From JAIVGV01 sp035295985 (GTDB taxonomy: Bacteria > Acidobacteriota > Blastocatellia > Pyrinomonadales > Pyrinomonadaceae), in contig DATHBT010000002.1 of assembly GCA_035295985.1 (NCBI GenBank), positions 1-15,348 on the forward strand: a DNA stretch of 15,348 nucleotides. Direction: 5' to 3'. Within the stretch, counting starts at the first letter, position 1, and every line of letters begins with the position of its first letter. Both the position numbers and the translations under genes were made by a program. The notes under the pieces are model-generated. The model saw only the letters and a list, made by a program, of their open reading frames with translations. It was not told where the DNA came from and did not search any database. Positions 1 through 7,457 of this stretch are shown here, piece by piece.

Positions 1-96
1 GTGATACTGCAACAGTCCGCGAATCCGTGTCAAGCCTCAGGCACGCCGCGCCGGCCGAACTACGGGCGCGCGCCGCCGCGCGGTTTTCCGCGCAAA

Positions 97-146
97 AACT
101 TCGCGCCGCGCCCAATGGTTTTGATACCGGGGCGCGGCGCGAAGTT
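97..146 (-). terminator. rho-independent terminator of the transpeptidase gene
   Basis: A perfect 17-bp inverted repeat (97-113 with 130-146) surrounds a 16-nt loop. Read on the minus strand, the stem is followed at once by a run of five T (98-94). It begins 21 bp after the stop codon of the leftward transpeptidase gene, which is where an intrinsic terminator is expected. A second small GC hairpin (78-93, 6-bp stem, TTTT loop on the plus strand) lies just beyond and may act as backup. Confidence 0.8.
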
Positions 147-167
147 CCTTGCGATCAGCTCACAACT

Positions 168-1832
168 TTATTGTCGTTCGTTATCGGGGACGCGGCGCGG
201 CCGGTCGTCGCCCGCCGCGCCGTTGCGCATTGGCTGAGACGGGGCCGACCCGGCCGGGGCGGGCGTGCCGGTCGCCGGGCGCTGCTGCGGGATCGGCATC
301 AAGACCGGCCTGACCGAGCCGTTCGCGTTCGAGGCCGGGACGAGCGGGGCCGCGGCCGGGGCGGGCGCGCCGTTCAACTCCTCGCGGGCGTCGGCCTCGG
401 CCTCGTCAACGTCGTCGTCAGCTTCGGCTATGGAGGGCGCGGTGAGCACGGGCCGCGGGGCGGCGAGGTCGGGCGTGAGGTTGAAGCGCGGCCGGCCGTT
501 CAGGCGCCCGAAGCGGTAGCTGAGCGTGCGGTAAATCTGGTTGGCGATGGCGACGGGCAGGTGCTTGCGCGCGTCCGTGCCGCGGGTGATGACGGCGACG
601 GCGAGCTGCGGGTCTTCTACGGGTGCGAACGAGGTGAAGAGGCCGACCCACGCCTCGCGATCCGTGTCGATGCACGTTCCGGTCTTCCCGGCGATGGTCT
701 GCGAGGGGTCGTAGGTCTTGCGGGCCGAGCCGTAGTTGACCGCGCCGACCATGGCGACGAGCATACGGCGCAGGTTCTCCTGCGGGATGTTGAGCTGGCG
801 GCGCACCTCGGTCCTGAACTTGACGTTCTCCTCGGGCGTGCGCGGCAGGTGCGGCGTCAGGAGCGTCCCGCCCGTGGCGAAGACGCCCGCGAGCGCGGCG
901 AGCTGGACGGCCGTCACCTCTATGTCGTCGCCGTGCGAACTCATACGCAGCATCCCCACGTCGTTCTTGAAGAGCGGCAGGCGGCCCGAGTACTCGCCGG
1001 CGTGGTTGACGCCGGTGCGCTCGCCGAGGCCGAGTTGGCGCGCGTAAGAGACCATGCGCTCGAAGCCGACTCGGCGTCCGACCTGCTGGAAGTAGCTGTT
1101 CGGCGCGGAGCGCGCGAGCGCGCTCGTCAGCGTGGGCTGGCCGCCGTAGGAGACGTTCTCGGCAATCGGGTCAATGACGCCTTCGCCGAGGCCCGCCAGC
1201 CCCGTGATGAGCTTGGTCGTCGAGCAGGGCTTGAAGCCGCGGCGCACGCCCCACTGCTGGTTGACGATGGTATAGATCTGCCCCGTCTTCGGGTTCATCA
1301 CGACGACAGTGCCGGCCGCCCGGCCGAGCGCGGCGACGGCGACGCGGCGCACCTCGGGGTCTTCGCCCGTCGGGTCGTCACGAAGAATGTTCTCCTGGAC
1401 TTCGTTGCGCAGCCCTTCGTCGAGCGCGCGCTGGCGCGCAATCGCCGCCTGCCTCGCCAACTCCGCGCGCCGCGCCGCCTCGGCCCGGCGAGCGCGCTCC
1501 TCGGCCTCGCGCCGCGCCTGGGCTGCGCGCTCGCGCTTCGAGAGCTTGCCGCCCTTCCCTCCGCGCTCGGCGCGCTCCTCGCGCTGGCGCTGGCGCCGCT
1601 CGGCCTTCGTCTCCTTCTTTGAAGACTTCTTCGCCGCCTGCTCGCGCCCCTTCGCGTTGCGCGAGTTCTTCTCGGCCTTCGCGGACTTGGCGTTCTTCTT
1701 GGCCGGCGCGGGCGCGCTCTTGGCAGCCTTCTTGCCGCCCTTAGCGGCGGAAGCGGCTGTCGTGGCGACTAGCGTGATGATGATGACAAGGGAGACGAGG
1801 AGGGCGAATGGGGGTCGCAGCTTAGGGGTCAT
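168..1832 (-). CDS. penicillin-binding transpeptidase-domain protein
   Basis: A 554-residue, probably membrane-anchored or exported, serine acyl-transferase of the penicillin-binding/transpeptidase fold, expected to act on peptidoglycan outside the cytoplasmic membrane. The N-terminus has a hydrophobic segment (about residues 8-30). A long Lys/Arg/Ala/Glu-rich, probably helical stretch follows (about 30-145), then the catalytic domain (about 170-445) and an Ala/Pro-rich acidic tail. Active-site motifs are STTK (Ser204) and KTGT (about 383). The middle motif reads SAPN (about 242-245) where the family normally has SxN. No PBP dimerisation or glycosyltransferase domain is seen. I chose the ATG at 1832 over the upstream in-frame start at 1871 because AGAGGAA lies about 8 nt before it. 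It is divergent from the histidine kinase and monocistronic as far as can be seen. Family assignment is firm; the exact enzymatic role (transpeptidase or carboxypeptidase) is not known. Confidence 0.88.
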   Translation of the reverse strand: MTPKLRPPFALLVSLVIIITLVATTAASAAKGGKKAAKSAPAPAKKNAKSAKAEKNSRNAKGREQAAKKSSKKETKAERRQRQREERAERGGKGGKLSKRERAAQARREAEERARRAEAARRAELARQAAIARQRALDEGLRNEVQENILRDDPTGEDPEVRRVAVAALGRAAGTVVVMNPKTGQIYTIVNQQWGVRRGFKPCSTTKLITGLAGLGEGVIDPIAENVSYGGQPTLTSALARSAPNSYFQQVGRRVGFERMVSYARQLGLGERTGVNHAGEYSGRLPLFKNDVGMLRMSSHGDDIEVTAVQLAALAGVFATGGTLLTPHLPRTPEENVKFRTEVRRQLNIPQENLRRMLVAMVGAVNYGSARKTYDPSQTIAGKTGTCIDTDREAWVGLFTSFAPVEDPQLAVAVITRGTDARKHLPVAIANQIYRTLSYRFGRLNGRPRFNLTPDLAAPRPVLTAPSIAEADDDVDEAEADAREELNGAPAPAAAPLVPASNANGSVRPVLMPIPQQRPATGTPAPAGSAPSQPMRNGAAGDDRPRRVPDNERQ

Positions 1833-2237
1833 GCGAAAATTCCTCTCGGCGAAAACGGCAACGGCTGCCACCTCGGCCGAAGGCTGACGAGGGAGGCTTA
1901 AGGCGGCAGCGGCGATTCAAATGGCAAAAACGACCGCGACGGAGCGGCGGCGACGCCTGGCGGCGTCAACTTCACGGAAGGCCCCGGCATGACTGGAGAC
2001 CTTCGTGCGGGAAGTCTGTTCTTGAAAGAACTGCCCTTCTGACTTCTGCTTGATCCGTTTCGGTCTGGCGAGCGGGGAGAGAATGTCCCCTGGAGTCTCC
2101 GAGGGGTTTGCGTTGGAGACGCCTCGGACTATAACATCAGCCAATCCGGCGTCGCAATAGCCTTTTTACAGTTTAAGTTAGCCGACGCGGTCTTTCGTTC
2201 AACTTGAACTGAACTTGTCGCGAAACCGTTCAGACAA
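1833..2237. promoter_or_regulatory. divergent intergenic region with promoter-like and hairpin elements
   Basis: This 405-bp gap separates the leftward transpeptidase and rightward histidine kinase genes; I see no convincing gene in it. A plausible plus-strand promoter is TTTGCG (2107-2112), a 17-bp spacer, then TATAAC (2130-2135). Two mutually exclusive short stems overlap it: 2095-2100 with 2115-2120, and 2098-2104 with 2122-2128. A 13-bp perfect palindrome, GTTCAACTTGAAC (2197-2209), lies 28 bp before the kinase ATG and could be an operator. A broken repeat of 7-base units sits at 2011-2046. No sigma-54 -24/-12 motif was recognised. Confidence 0.4.
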
Positions 2238-3803
2238 ATGGGCACGCTCCGCATCTTCAGCAGCTTCCGCGCGCGGCTCGTACTCGTGCTGGCGTCGTTG
2301 CTCGTCGCCACACTCGGCGTGCAGTACTATTTGAACCACCGCGAGGAGCAGCGCGTGGCCCTGACGATCGCGCGGCAGGAGCAGGCGCTCGCCGCCTCAA
2401 TCGCGCTCGCTCTCGAAAGTCTGCCCCGGCTCACCGAGTACCTCGAAGACGTTGACCGTGAGCACTCCGTCCGCCTGCGCGACGCACACCCGTCCGTCCT
2501 CAACGTCCTGGTCGTGCGCGACGATGGCCGCATAGACGACAGCCTCGACCCGGCCTGGAAGCCGACCACGCTCGACGACGGCACCTACTTCTACCACTAC
2601 ATCTCCGAGGTGCGCCTGCCGCGGCTGGTCGAAGGCGGCGAAACGGGGCACGCAGCCGAAGAGCTGAGGCGGCTGCTCCACGCCGCGCCGCCGCCCGAAG
2701 GGCCGCCCGTCGCCGGCGAGCCGCGCGCCTTCCCCGTCCGCGTCAAGACGAGCAGCGGCTACAACTACCTCGTCGTCGTTCTCGGCTCACGGACGGACGA
2801 GCCGGGAAGCGCCTCCGACTTCGAGGTGACGCACACGCTGCTGCCGACGCTCGTCGTCCTGCTCGTCGCCGCCGCGGGCGCCGGTTTTCTGGTCTGGCGC
2901 TTCACGCGGCCGATTCAAGAGCTTACACAGGCCGCGCGCCGCGTCGCCGCCGGCGACTTCAACTTCCGCGTCCCCGCGGCCTCGCGCTCGGACGAGATGG
3001 GCGAACTCGCGCGCGTCTTCAACGAGATGCTCGCGGGCCTCAGCCGACTGCGCCAGGTCGAGAGCCGGCTGCACCAGGCCGAACGCTCGGCGGTCGTCGG
3101 CCGGCTGGCCTCGGCCATCGCGCACGAGATCAGGAACCCGCTCAACTACATCAACCTCTCGCTCGACCACCTGCGCACGTCGCTCGCGCCTTCGGACCCG
3201 GAGAAGCGCGCCGTCGTCGAGAAGCTGACCGTGCAGTTGAAAGCGGAGGTGCAACGCATCAACACGCGCGTCACGGAGTTCCTGACCTACTCGCGGCCGG
3301 CGCAGCTCGACATGCGCCCGATTGATCTGCGGCCGACGCTCGAAGACGCGCTGCGAATCGTCGAGGCGCAGGCCGCAGAGGGCGGCATCGAGACGCGGCT
3401 CGAACAGGAGGGCGAAGTGCCGCCCGTCGTCGGCGACGCGGAATCTTTACGTTCGCTCTTCACAAACCTTATCATTAACGGCGTGCAGGCAATCGAAGGG
3501 CGTGCGGACGAGAACGGCAACCGCCGTCTCGTCATCACTCTCGGCACGGAAGGCGCGGGGCGCGTGCGCGTGGACGTGTCGGACACGGGCGTCGGCATCC
3601 CCGGCGAGAACGTGCCGCAGCTCTTCGAGCCGTACTTCTCGACGAAGGAGACGGGCACGGGCCTCGGCCTCGCCATCGTCAGGAAGGCGGTCGAGGATCA
3701 CATGGGCACTATCGCCGTAGAGAGTCACCCCGGCGAGGGCACTACGTTTACGGTCACGCTTCCGGCGGCTAACGGATCGGGCGCGGGCGAGCCGAAGGTA
3801 TGA
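2238..3803 (+). CDS. membrane sensor histidine kinase, NtrB/AtoS-like
   Basis: A 521-residue two-component sensor kinase. Membrane segments at about 11-32 and 202-221 enclose an extracytoplasmic sensor region (about 33-200) that I cannot assign to a known sensor family. A HAMP domain follows (about 222-270, with P225 and the DEMGELARVFNEM helix). The HisKA dimerisation/phosphoacceptor helix carries the H-box HEIRNPL with His296. The HATPase domain has an N-box (NLIING, 410-415), G1 (DTGVGIP, 449-455), an F-box-like segment (LFEPYFSTK) and G2 (TGTGLGLAI). The order and the NPLNYI H-box are typical of kinases that pair with sigma-54 activators, matching the NtrC-type regulator at 4505. The stop overlaps the next start as ATGA (3800-3803), so the two genes are translationally coupled. 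The RBS is weak. Confidence 0.93.
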   Translation: MGTLRIFSSFRARLVLVLASLLVATLGVQYYLNHREEQRVALTIARQEQALAASIALALESLPRLTEYLEDVDREHSVRLRDAHPSVLNVLVVRDDGRIDDSLDPAWKPTTLDDGTYFYHYISEVRLPRLVEGGETGHAAEELRRLLHAAPPPEGPPVAGEPRAFPVRVKTSSGYNYLVVVLGSRTDEPGSASDFEVTHTLLPTLVVLLVAAAGAGFLVWRFTRPIQELTQAARRVAAGDFNFRVPAASRSDEMGELARVFNEMLAGLSRLRQVESRLHQAERSAVVGRLASAIAHEIRNPLNYINLSLDHLRTSLAPSDPEKRAVVEKLTVQLKAEVQRINTRVTEFLTYSRPAQLDMRPIDLRPTLEDALRIVEAQAAEGGIETRLEQEGEVPPVVGDAESLRSLFTNLIINGVQAIEGRADENGNRRLVITLGTEGAGRVRVDVSDTGVGIPGENVPQLFEPYFSTKETGTGLGLAIVRKAVEDHMGTIAVESHPGEGTTFTVTLPAANGSGAGEPKV

Positions 3804-4435
3804 GCGCCAGCACGCTGACTGACAGAACCGCGCGCGAGTCATACGTCGTGCGCGGCCGGCGGCTCGAATACCTGACCGTCGGCTGGAACCTGTGCGAGGG
3901 CGCGATTGCGGTCGCGGCCGGCGCTGCGGCCGGCAGCACCGCGCTCGTCGGCTTCGGACTCGACTCGTTTATCGAATCCACGTCGGGCGGGGTACTCATC
4001 TGGCGGCTCCGCCACGCGGGCGAAGGCGACGAGCGGCGCGAGCGGATCGCTTTGAAACTCGTCGGCGCGAGCCTGCTGCTCCTCGCGGCCTACGTCGCCA
4101 CGGACGCCCTCTGGTCTCTCTTTAAACGCGAGCCGCCGGAGGTGAGCATGGTCGGCGTGGCGCTCGCGGCCGTCTCGCTCGTCGTGATGCCGCTGCTCGC
4201 GCGCGCGAAGCGGCGCGTGGCGGCGCGAATCAACAGCCGGGCGCTCGCCGCCGACTCCAGGCAGACAGACATCTGCGCTTATTTGTCGGCCATCCTGCTC
4301 GCGGGCCTCGCCGCAAATGCCGCCTTCGGCTGGTGGTGGGCCGATCCGGCGGCGGCGCTCTTGATGGCGCCGATCATCGTCAGGGAAGGACTCGAAGCAC
4401 TGCGCGGCGAGACCTGCTGCGGCAGTTGCCATTGA
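3800..4435 (+). CDS. short cation-diffusion-facilitator-like membrane transporter
   Basis: A 211-residue integral membrane protein resembling the transmembrane half of cation efflux (CDF) proteins, which normally exchange divalent metal ions for protons. Hydrophobic segments lie at about 26-50, 52-68, 86-105, 116-135, 159-175 and 180-196. Likely metal-site acidic residues are D55/E59 in the second helix (GFGLDSFIES) and D152/D157 near the fifth (AADSRQTD). The usual HxxxD of classical CDFs is absent. The C-terminal cytoplasmic domain is also missing; the protein instead ends in a Cys/His cluster, CCGSCH, that could bind metal. It overlaps the kinase by 4 nt and sits 69 nt before the response regulator. 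Transport of a metal is inferred from fold; the ion is unknown. Confidence 0.85.
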   Translation: MSASTLTDRTARESYVVRGRRLEYLTVGWNLCEGAIAVAAGAAAGSTALVGFGLDSFIESTSGGVLIWRLRHAGEGDERRERIALKLVGASLLLLAAYVATDALWSLFKREPPEVSMVGVALAAVSLVVMPLLARAKRRVAARINSRALAADSRQTDICAYLSAILLAGLAANAAFGWWWADPAAALLMAPIIVREGLEALRGETCCGSCH

Positions 4436-4504
4436 CCGCTCGTCGGCTCGTTAATCGCCGGTTCTTAAATCAACGGCTCTTTCATTTTCGGACGGCAAAA
4501 ATTC

Positions 4505-5866
4505 ATGGCACGAAAAAACATCCTCGTCGTGGACGACGAGAAGTCGCAGCGCGAAATCCTCGAAATGATCCTCACCAGCGAGGGCTACGAGGTGACGACG
4601 GCCGCCTCGGGCGAGGCCGCGCTGCGGATCGTCAGGGAGAAGCGCTTCGACCTCGTCCTGACCGATCTGAAGATGACCGGCATGGACGGCATCGAACTGC
4701 TCAAGCGCCTGCTCACCTTCGACTCCTCGATCATCGTCATCCTGCTCACCGCGCACGGCTCGATTGACTCGGCCAAGGAGGCGCTGCGCCACGGCGCGTT
4801 CGACTACCTGGAGAAGCCCTACGACCGCGAGCAACTGCTCGAGACGATCAACCGCGCCCTCACGAAGCTCGACGTGCTCGACTCCGAGATCATCTCCGAC
4901 TCCCCGGAGATGGAGGCCGTCAAGAAGATGATCCTGAAGGTCGCGCGCTCCAGCTCGACCGTGCTCATCCGCGGCGAGTCGGGCACGGGCAAGGAGATGA
5001 TCGCGCGCTCGATCCACACGCAGTCGCCCCGCGCGGCCGAGATGTTTCAGGCCGTCAACTGCGCCGCGATCAACGAGAACCTGCTTGAGTCCGAACTCTT
5101 CGGCCACGAGAAGGGGTCGTTCACCGGCGCGCACGCCGAGAAGAAGGGCCTGTTTGAAGTCGCAGATCGCGGCACGCTCTTCCTCGACGAGATCGGCGAG
5201 CTGGACATCTCGATGCAGGCGAAACTGCTGCGCGCATTGCAGGAGCGCGAGATTCGCCGCGTCGGCGGCACGCGCCCGATCAAGATCGACGTGCGCGTGG
5301 TCTGCGCCACGAACCGCGACCTGCGCGCGATGGTGCAGGACGGCCGCTTCCGCGACGACCTCTACTACCGCATCAACGTCCTCTCCATCGACGTGCCGCC
5401 CCTGCGCGAGCGGCGCGAGGACATCCCCGTCCTTTTGAACTTCTTCCTCAAAAAGCACATGCGCAACACGGCGCGCCTCGTCCGCGGCTTCACGCAGGAG
5501 GCGCGCGCCGTGCTGCTCGAATACGCCTGGCCCGGCAACGTGCGCCAGCTCGAGTCGGCCGTCGAGCGCGCGATCCTGTTGTGCGAGGGCGACCTGATCA
5601 CAGTGGAAGATTTGCCGCTCGAAGTCCGGCAGGAGGTGAGGCCGCAGACGGAGGGCGCGTTCAAGCTGCCGCCCGAAGGCATCTCCTTCGAGGAGTTCGA
5701 GCGCAACCTGATCGTCCAGGCGATGGAGCGCACCGACTACAACATCACGAAGGCGGCCAAGCTGCTCGGCCTCACCTTCCGCACCCTTCAGTACCGGCTC
5801 GAAAAGTTCGGCATCAAGCGGCCGGACAGGAAGCAGACGAACGGCGAAGACGGGGAGGAAGAGTAG
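4505..5866 (+). CDS. NtrC-family sigma-54-dependent response regulator
   Basis: A 453-residue enhancer-binding activator with the full three-domain plan. The receiver domain (about 5-118) has acidic residues D10/D11, phosphoacceptor D54, T82 and K104. The AAA+ domain (about 130-370) has Walker A GESGTGKE (157-164), a sigma-54 contact loop reading GSFTGA (204-209) instead of the common GAFTGA, Walker B GTLFLDE (223-229), and the arginine-rich RFRDDLYYRINV segment. The Fis-type helix-turn-helix at the C-terminus (about 397-440) is NITKAAKLLGLTFRTLQYRL. It is expected to be phosphorylated by the kinase at 2238 and to drive sigma-54 promoters; targets are unknown and no sigma-54 promoter was recognised here. 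Its TAG stop overlaps the first two bases of a heptamer inverted repeat. Confidence 0.95.
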   Translation: MARKNILVVDDEKSQREILEMILTSEGYEVTTAASGEAALRIVREKRFDLVLTDLKMTGMDGIELLKRLLTFDSSIIVILLTAHGSIDSAKEALRHGAFDYLEKPYDREQLLETINRALTKLDVLDSEIISDSPEMEAVKKMILKVARSSSTVLIRGESGTGKEMIARSIHTQSPRAAEMFQAVNCAAINENLLESELFGHEKGSFTGAHAEKKGLFEVADRGTLFLDEIGELDISMQAKLLRALQEREIRRVGGTRPIKIDVRVVCATNRDLRAMVQDGRFRDDLYYRINVLSIDVPPLRERREDIPVLLNFFLKKHMRNTARLVRGFTQEARAVLLEYAWPGNVRQLESAVERAILLCEGDLITVEDLPLEVRQEVRPQTEGAFKLPPEGISFEEFERNLIVQAMERTDYNITKAAKLLGLTFRTLQYRLEKFGIKRPDRKQTNGEDGEEE

Positions 5867-5894
5867 AAGGCAGAAGGCAGAAGGCGGAAGGCAG
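5865..5894 (+). repeat. left heptamer inverted repeat arm
   Basis: Purine-rich tandem of 7-base units: AGAAGGC three times, GGAAGGC once, then AG. It matches the reverse complement of 6325-6354 with one mismatch (third unit). Rephased, the units read GGCRGAA, close to the units of the palindrome at 8054-8130. Confidence 0.9.
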
Positions 5895-5940
5895 CCCGGA
5901 GGAGTGATGCCGTAGCCAGAACCTCACACGGGAGACGGCA

Positions 5941-6312
5941 ATGTTGCACGGCCACAGAGATTTGAGAGTCTTTCAACTGGCTTACAAGCTGGCGATGGAG
6001 ATTTTTACCGAAACGAAACACTTCCCGCGCGACGAACGGTATTCCCTGATCGACCAAATTCGCCGTTCGTCCCGGAGCGTCGCGGCGAACATCGCCGAAG
6101 GGTTCAGGAAACGCCAGTACCCGAACATGTTCGTCAGCAAGCTGGCTGACTCCGACGCTGAAGCAACGGAGACTCAGGTGTGGCTCGACTTCGCACGCGA
6201 CTGCGGTTATCTGCCTGCGGAGCGGCACCGCGAACTCGTCGGCCGTTATGAAGAGGTTGGGCGAATGCTGAGCAGCATGATGCGCGAGCCGGAGAAATTC
6301 AAACCGTTCTGA
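5941..6312 (+). CDS. four-helix-bundle protein of the 23S rRNA IVP (S23) family
   Basis: A 123-residue protein matching the IVP/S23 four-helix-bundle family at full typical length. Recognisable family features are the start HRDLRVFQLAYKLA, the segment SLIDQIRRSSRSVAANIAEGF (about 35-55) and the later helix TETQVWLDFARDCGYL (about 76-91). The family is known from ORFs inside intervening sequences of 23S rRNA in Leptospira and Coxiella and is related to the Avd accessory proteins of diversity-generating retroelements. Its molecular function is not established, though nucleic-acid binding through basic surfaces is likely. A GGGAG purine stretch sits before the ATG. It lies alone between the two heptamer arms and is not obviously part of the surrounding operon; its own promoter was not recognised. 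Confidence 0.93.
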   Translation: MLHGHRDLRVFQLAYKLAMEIFTETKHFPRDERYSLIDQIRRSSRSVAANIAEGFRKRQYPNMFVSKLADSDAEATETQVWLDFARDCGYLPAERHRELVGRYEEVGRMLSSMMREPEKFKPF

Positions 6313-6324
6313 TTCTGTTTCTGA

Positions 6325-6354
6325 CTGCCTTCCGCCTTCCGCCTTCTGCCTTCT
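6325..6354 (-). repeat. right heptamer inverted repeat arm
   Basis: Pyrimidine-rich complement of the left arm (5865-5894), 29 of 30 bases matching. It lies 12 nt after the IVP stop codon and 17 nt before the DUF4126 ATG, so it occupies the place where that gene's own leader would be expected. Confidence 0.9.
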
Positions 6355-6371
6355 GAACTTTCTATGAAGCG

Positions 6372-7016
6372 ATGAACCTGATCGACACCCTCGGCCTCGC
6401 GCTCGGCGCGGCGTGGACTTCGGGCATCAACCTGTACGCGACGGTCGCGGTGCTCGGGCTGCTGCAACGCTACGAGCTGGTATCACGGCTGCCGGGCGGC
6501 CTCGACGTGCTCGCCAACCCGTGGGTCATCGGCACAGCCTGCGCGCTCTACGTCGTCGAGTTCTTCGCCGACAAAGTTCCTTACGTCGATACGGCTTGGG
6601 ACGCGGTTCACACCTTCATCCGCGTGCCCGCCGGGGCGGTGCTCGCGCTCGCGGCGACGGCCGAGTTGCACCCGGCCGCGCGCGCCGTGGCCGTGCTCGC
6701 GGGCGGCGGCCTCGCGCTCTCGACGCACGGGACGAAGGCGACGGCGCGCGCGGCGGCCAACGTCACGCCTGAGCCTTTCAGCAACTGGGCGCTCTCGCTC
6801 GCGGAGGACGTCGTCGCCATAGGCGGCGTGGTGCTCGCAGTCCTCAGCCCGTGGGTGATCCTCTCCGTCATACTGATCTTCGTCGTCGTCGCGGCGTGGC
6901 TGCTGCCGAAGATCGCGCGGCGGCTCGCGCGTCTCGTCGCGCACGCACGCAGGCTCTTCGGCGGGCGCGCGAACGAGGGCGCGGACGAGGGGCGGCGGGG
7001 GGCGGCCAGGCGCTGA
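6372..7016 (+). CDS. DUF4126 family integral membrane protein
   Basis: A 214-residue membrane protein of the DUF4126 type. The N-terminus LGLALGAAWTSGINLYATV and the following LPGGLDVLANPWVI and DKVPYVDTAWDAVHTFIRVPAG segments are characteristic. Hydrophobic helices lie at about 5-30, 52-70, 85-115 and 140-178, then a basic Arg-rich C-terminal tail. Function is unknown for the family. The only usable ATG is at 6372; an ATG at 6363 runs into a stop after three codons. No good Shine-Dalgarno is visible, possibly because the heptamer element ends just upstream. Two more plus-strand genes follow closely, suggesting a membrane-protein operon. Confidence 0.85.
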   Translation: MNLIDTLGLALGAAWTSGINLYATVAVLGLLQRYELVSRLPGGLDVLANPWVIGTACALYVVEFFADKVPYVDTAWDAVHTFIRVPAGAVLALAATAELHPAARAVAVLAGGGLALSTHGTKATARAAANVTPEPFSNWALSLAEDVVAIGGVVLAVLSPWVILSVILIFVVVAAWLLPKIARRLARLVAHARRLFGGRANEGADEGRRGAARR

Positions 7017-7030
7017 ATCAACGAACTGCT

Positions 7031-7453
7031 TTGAGGGACGAGACGAAGGACGAGAGTGATCCCGGCCGGTTAGCGAATGCGGGCCGGGCGGCCGGGCGGG
7101 ACGACTTGCCCGCCGGGCGCGACGACTCTCACCCGGTCGCCGTTGACGGCGAGGACGATCCGCCGCCGCAAAGGTATGAAGGCGCGCTGCCGGCGGAGTC
7201 GGATGGTTCCGGCGCGGCGCACCGACGCTGGATGGCGGTGGCCGCGGCGTGTGCGGTCGCGTCGGCCGTCCTGCTGTTCACCGTCGGCGTGAACGCGGCC
7301 TTCGTCGCGGCGGTGCTCGGCGTCGTGGCTTGGTTCTGGGATCAGCGCAACCGCATCCGCGCCAACCTCATCGAAGACGAACACTCGGAAGAAGGGCGGG
7401 ACGAGCTTGAAGAGTTTGGGGACGAAGAAGGGCGGGACGCCGGCAGTCGTTGA
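7031..7453 (+). CDS. small hypothetical membrane protein with acidic C-terminal tail
   Basis: No family recognised. About 140 residues if started at TTG 7031, 14 nt after the DUF4126 stop. The N-terminal half is polar, Asp/Pro/Gly-rich and probably disordered. Two adjacent hydrophobic segments follow (WMAVAAACAVASAVLLFTVG and AAFVAAVLGVVAWFW), then a short basic stretch (DQRNRIRAN) and a strongly acidic tail. The start is uncertain: TTG 7106 and ATG 7232 (74 residues, keeping both helices) are alternatives. The in-frame ATG at 6851 would overlap DUF4126 by 166 nt and gives an Arg-rich shadow-like N-terminus, so it was not used. Confidence 0.55.
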   Translation: MRDETKDESDPGRLANAGRAAGRDDLPAGRDDSHPVAVDGEDDPPPQRYEGALPAESDGSGAAHRRWMAVAAACAVASAVLLFTVGVNAAFVAAVLGVVAWFWDQRNRIRANLIEDEHSEEGRDELEEFGDEEGRDAGSR

Positions 7454-7457
7454 AGGC

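Larger units (their letters stand above)
5865..6354 (+). mobile_element. IVP-encoding element bounded by heptamer inverted repeats
   Basis: A 490-bp unit. The left arm (5865-5894) is four 7-base units of pattern (A/G)GAAGGC plus AG. The right arm (6325-6354) is its reverse complement with 29 of 30 positions matching. The only gene inside is the four-helix-bundle ORF at 5941-6312. The arms would form a 30-bp stem in a transcript, with the gene in the loop, as in rRNA intervening sequences. The first repeat bases overlap the response-regulator stop codon, and the last repeat base is 17 nt before the DUF4126 start. No target-site duplication is seen at the edges. Calling it mobile is inference from structure. 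Confidence 0.6.

Noticed and set aside
27..1622. Long plus-strand open frame opposite the transpeptidase gene
   Set aside because: It is an Arg/Ala-rich frame in high-GC DNA, antisense to a gene with clear catalytic motifs; no recognisable domain.
1917..2144. 75-codon minus-strand ORF in the divergent intergenic region
   Set aside because: No recognisable domain or convincing RBS; it covers the presumed kinase promoter.
4451..5458. 335-codon minus-strand ORF under the response regulator
   Set aside because: Antisense shadow of a well-supported NtrC-type gene.
5865..5894. Heptamer tract considered as a CRISPR array
   Set aside because: Units are 7 bp with no spacers, and no cas genes are present.
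5941..6312. IVP gene considered as a diversity-generating retroelement Avd gene
   Set aside because: No reverse transcriptase or template/variable repeat pair is present in the window.
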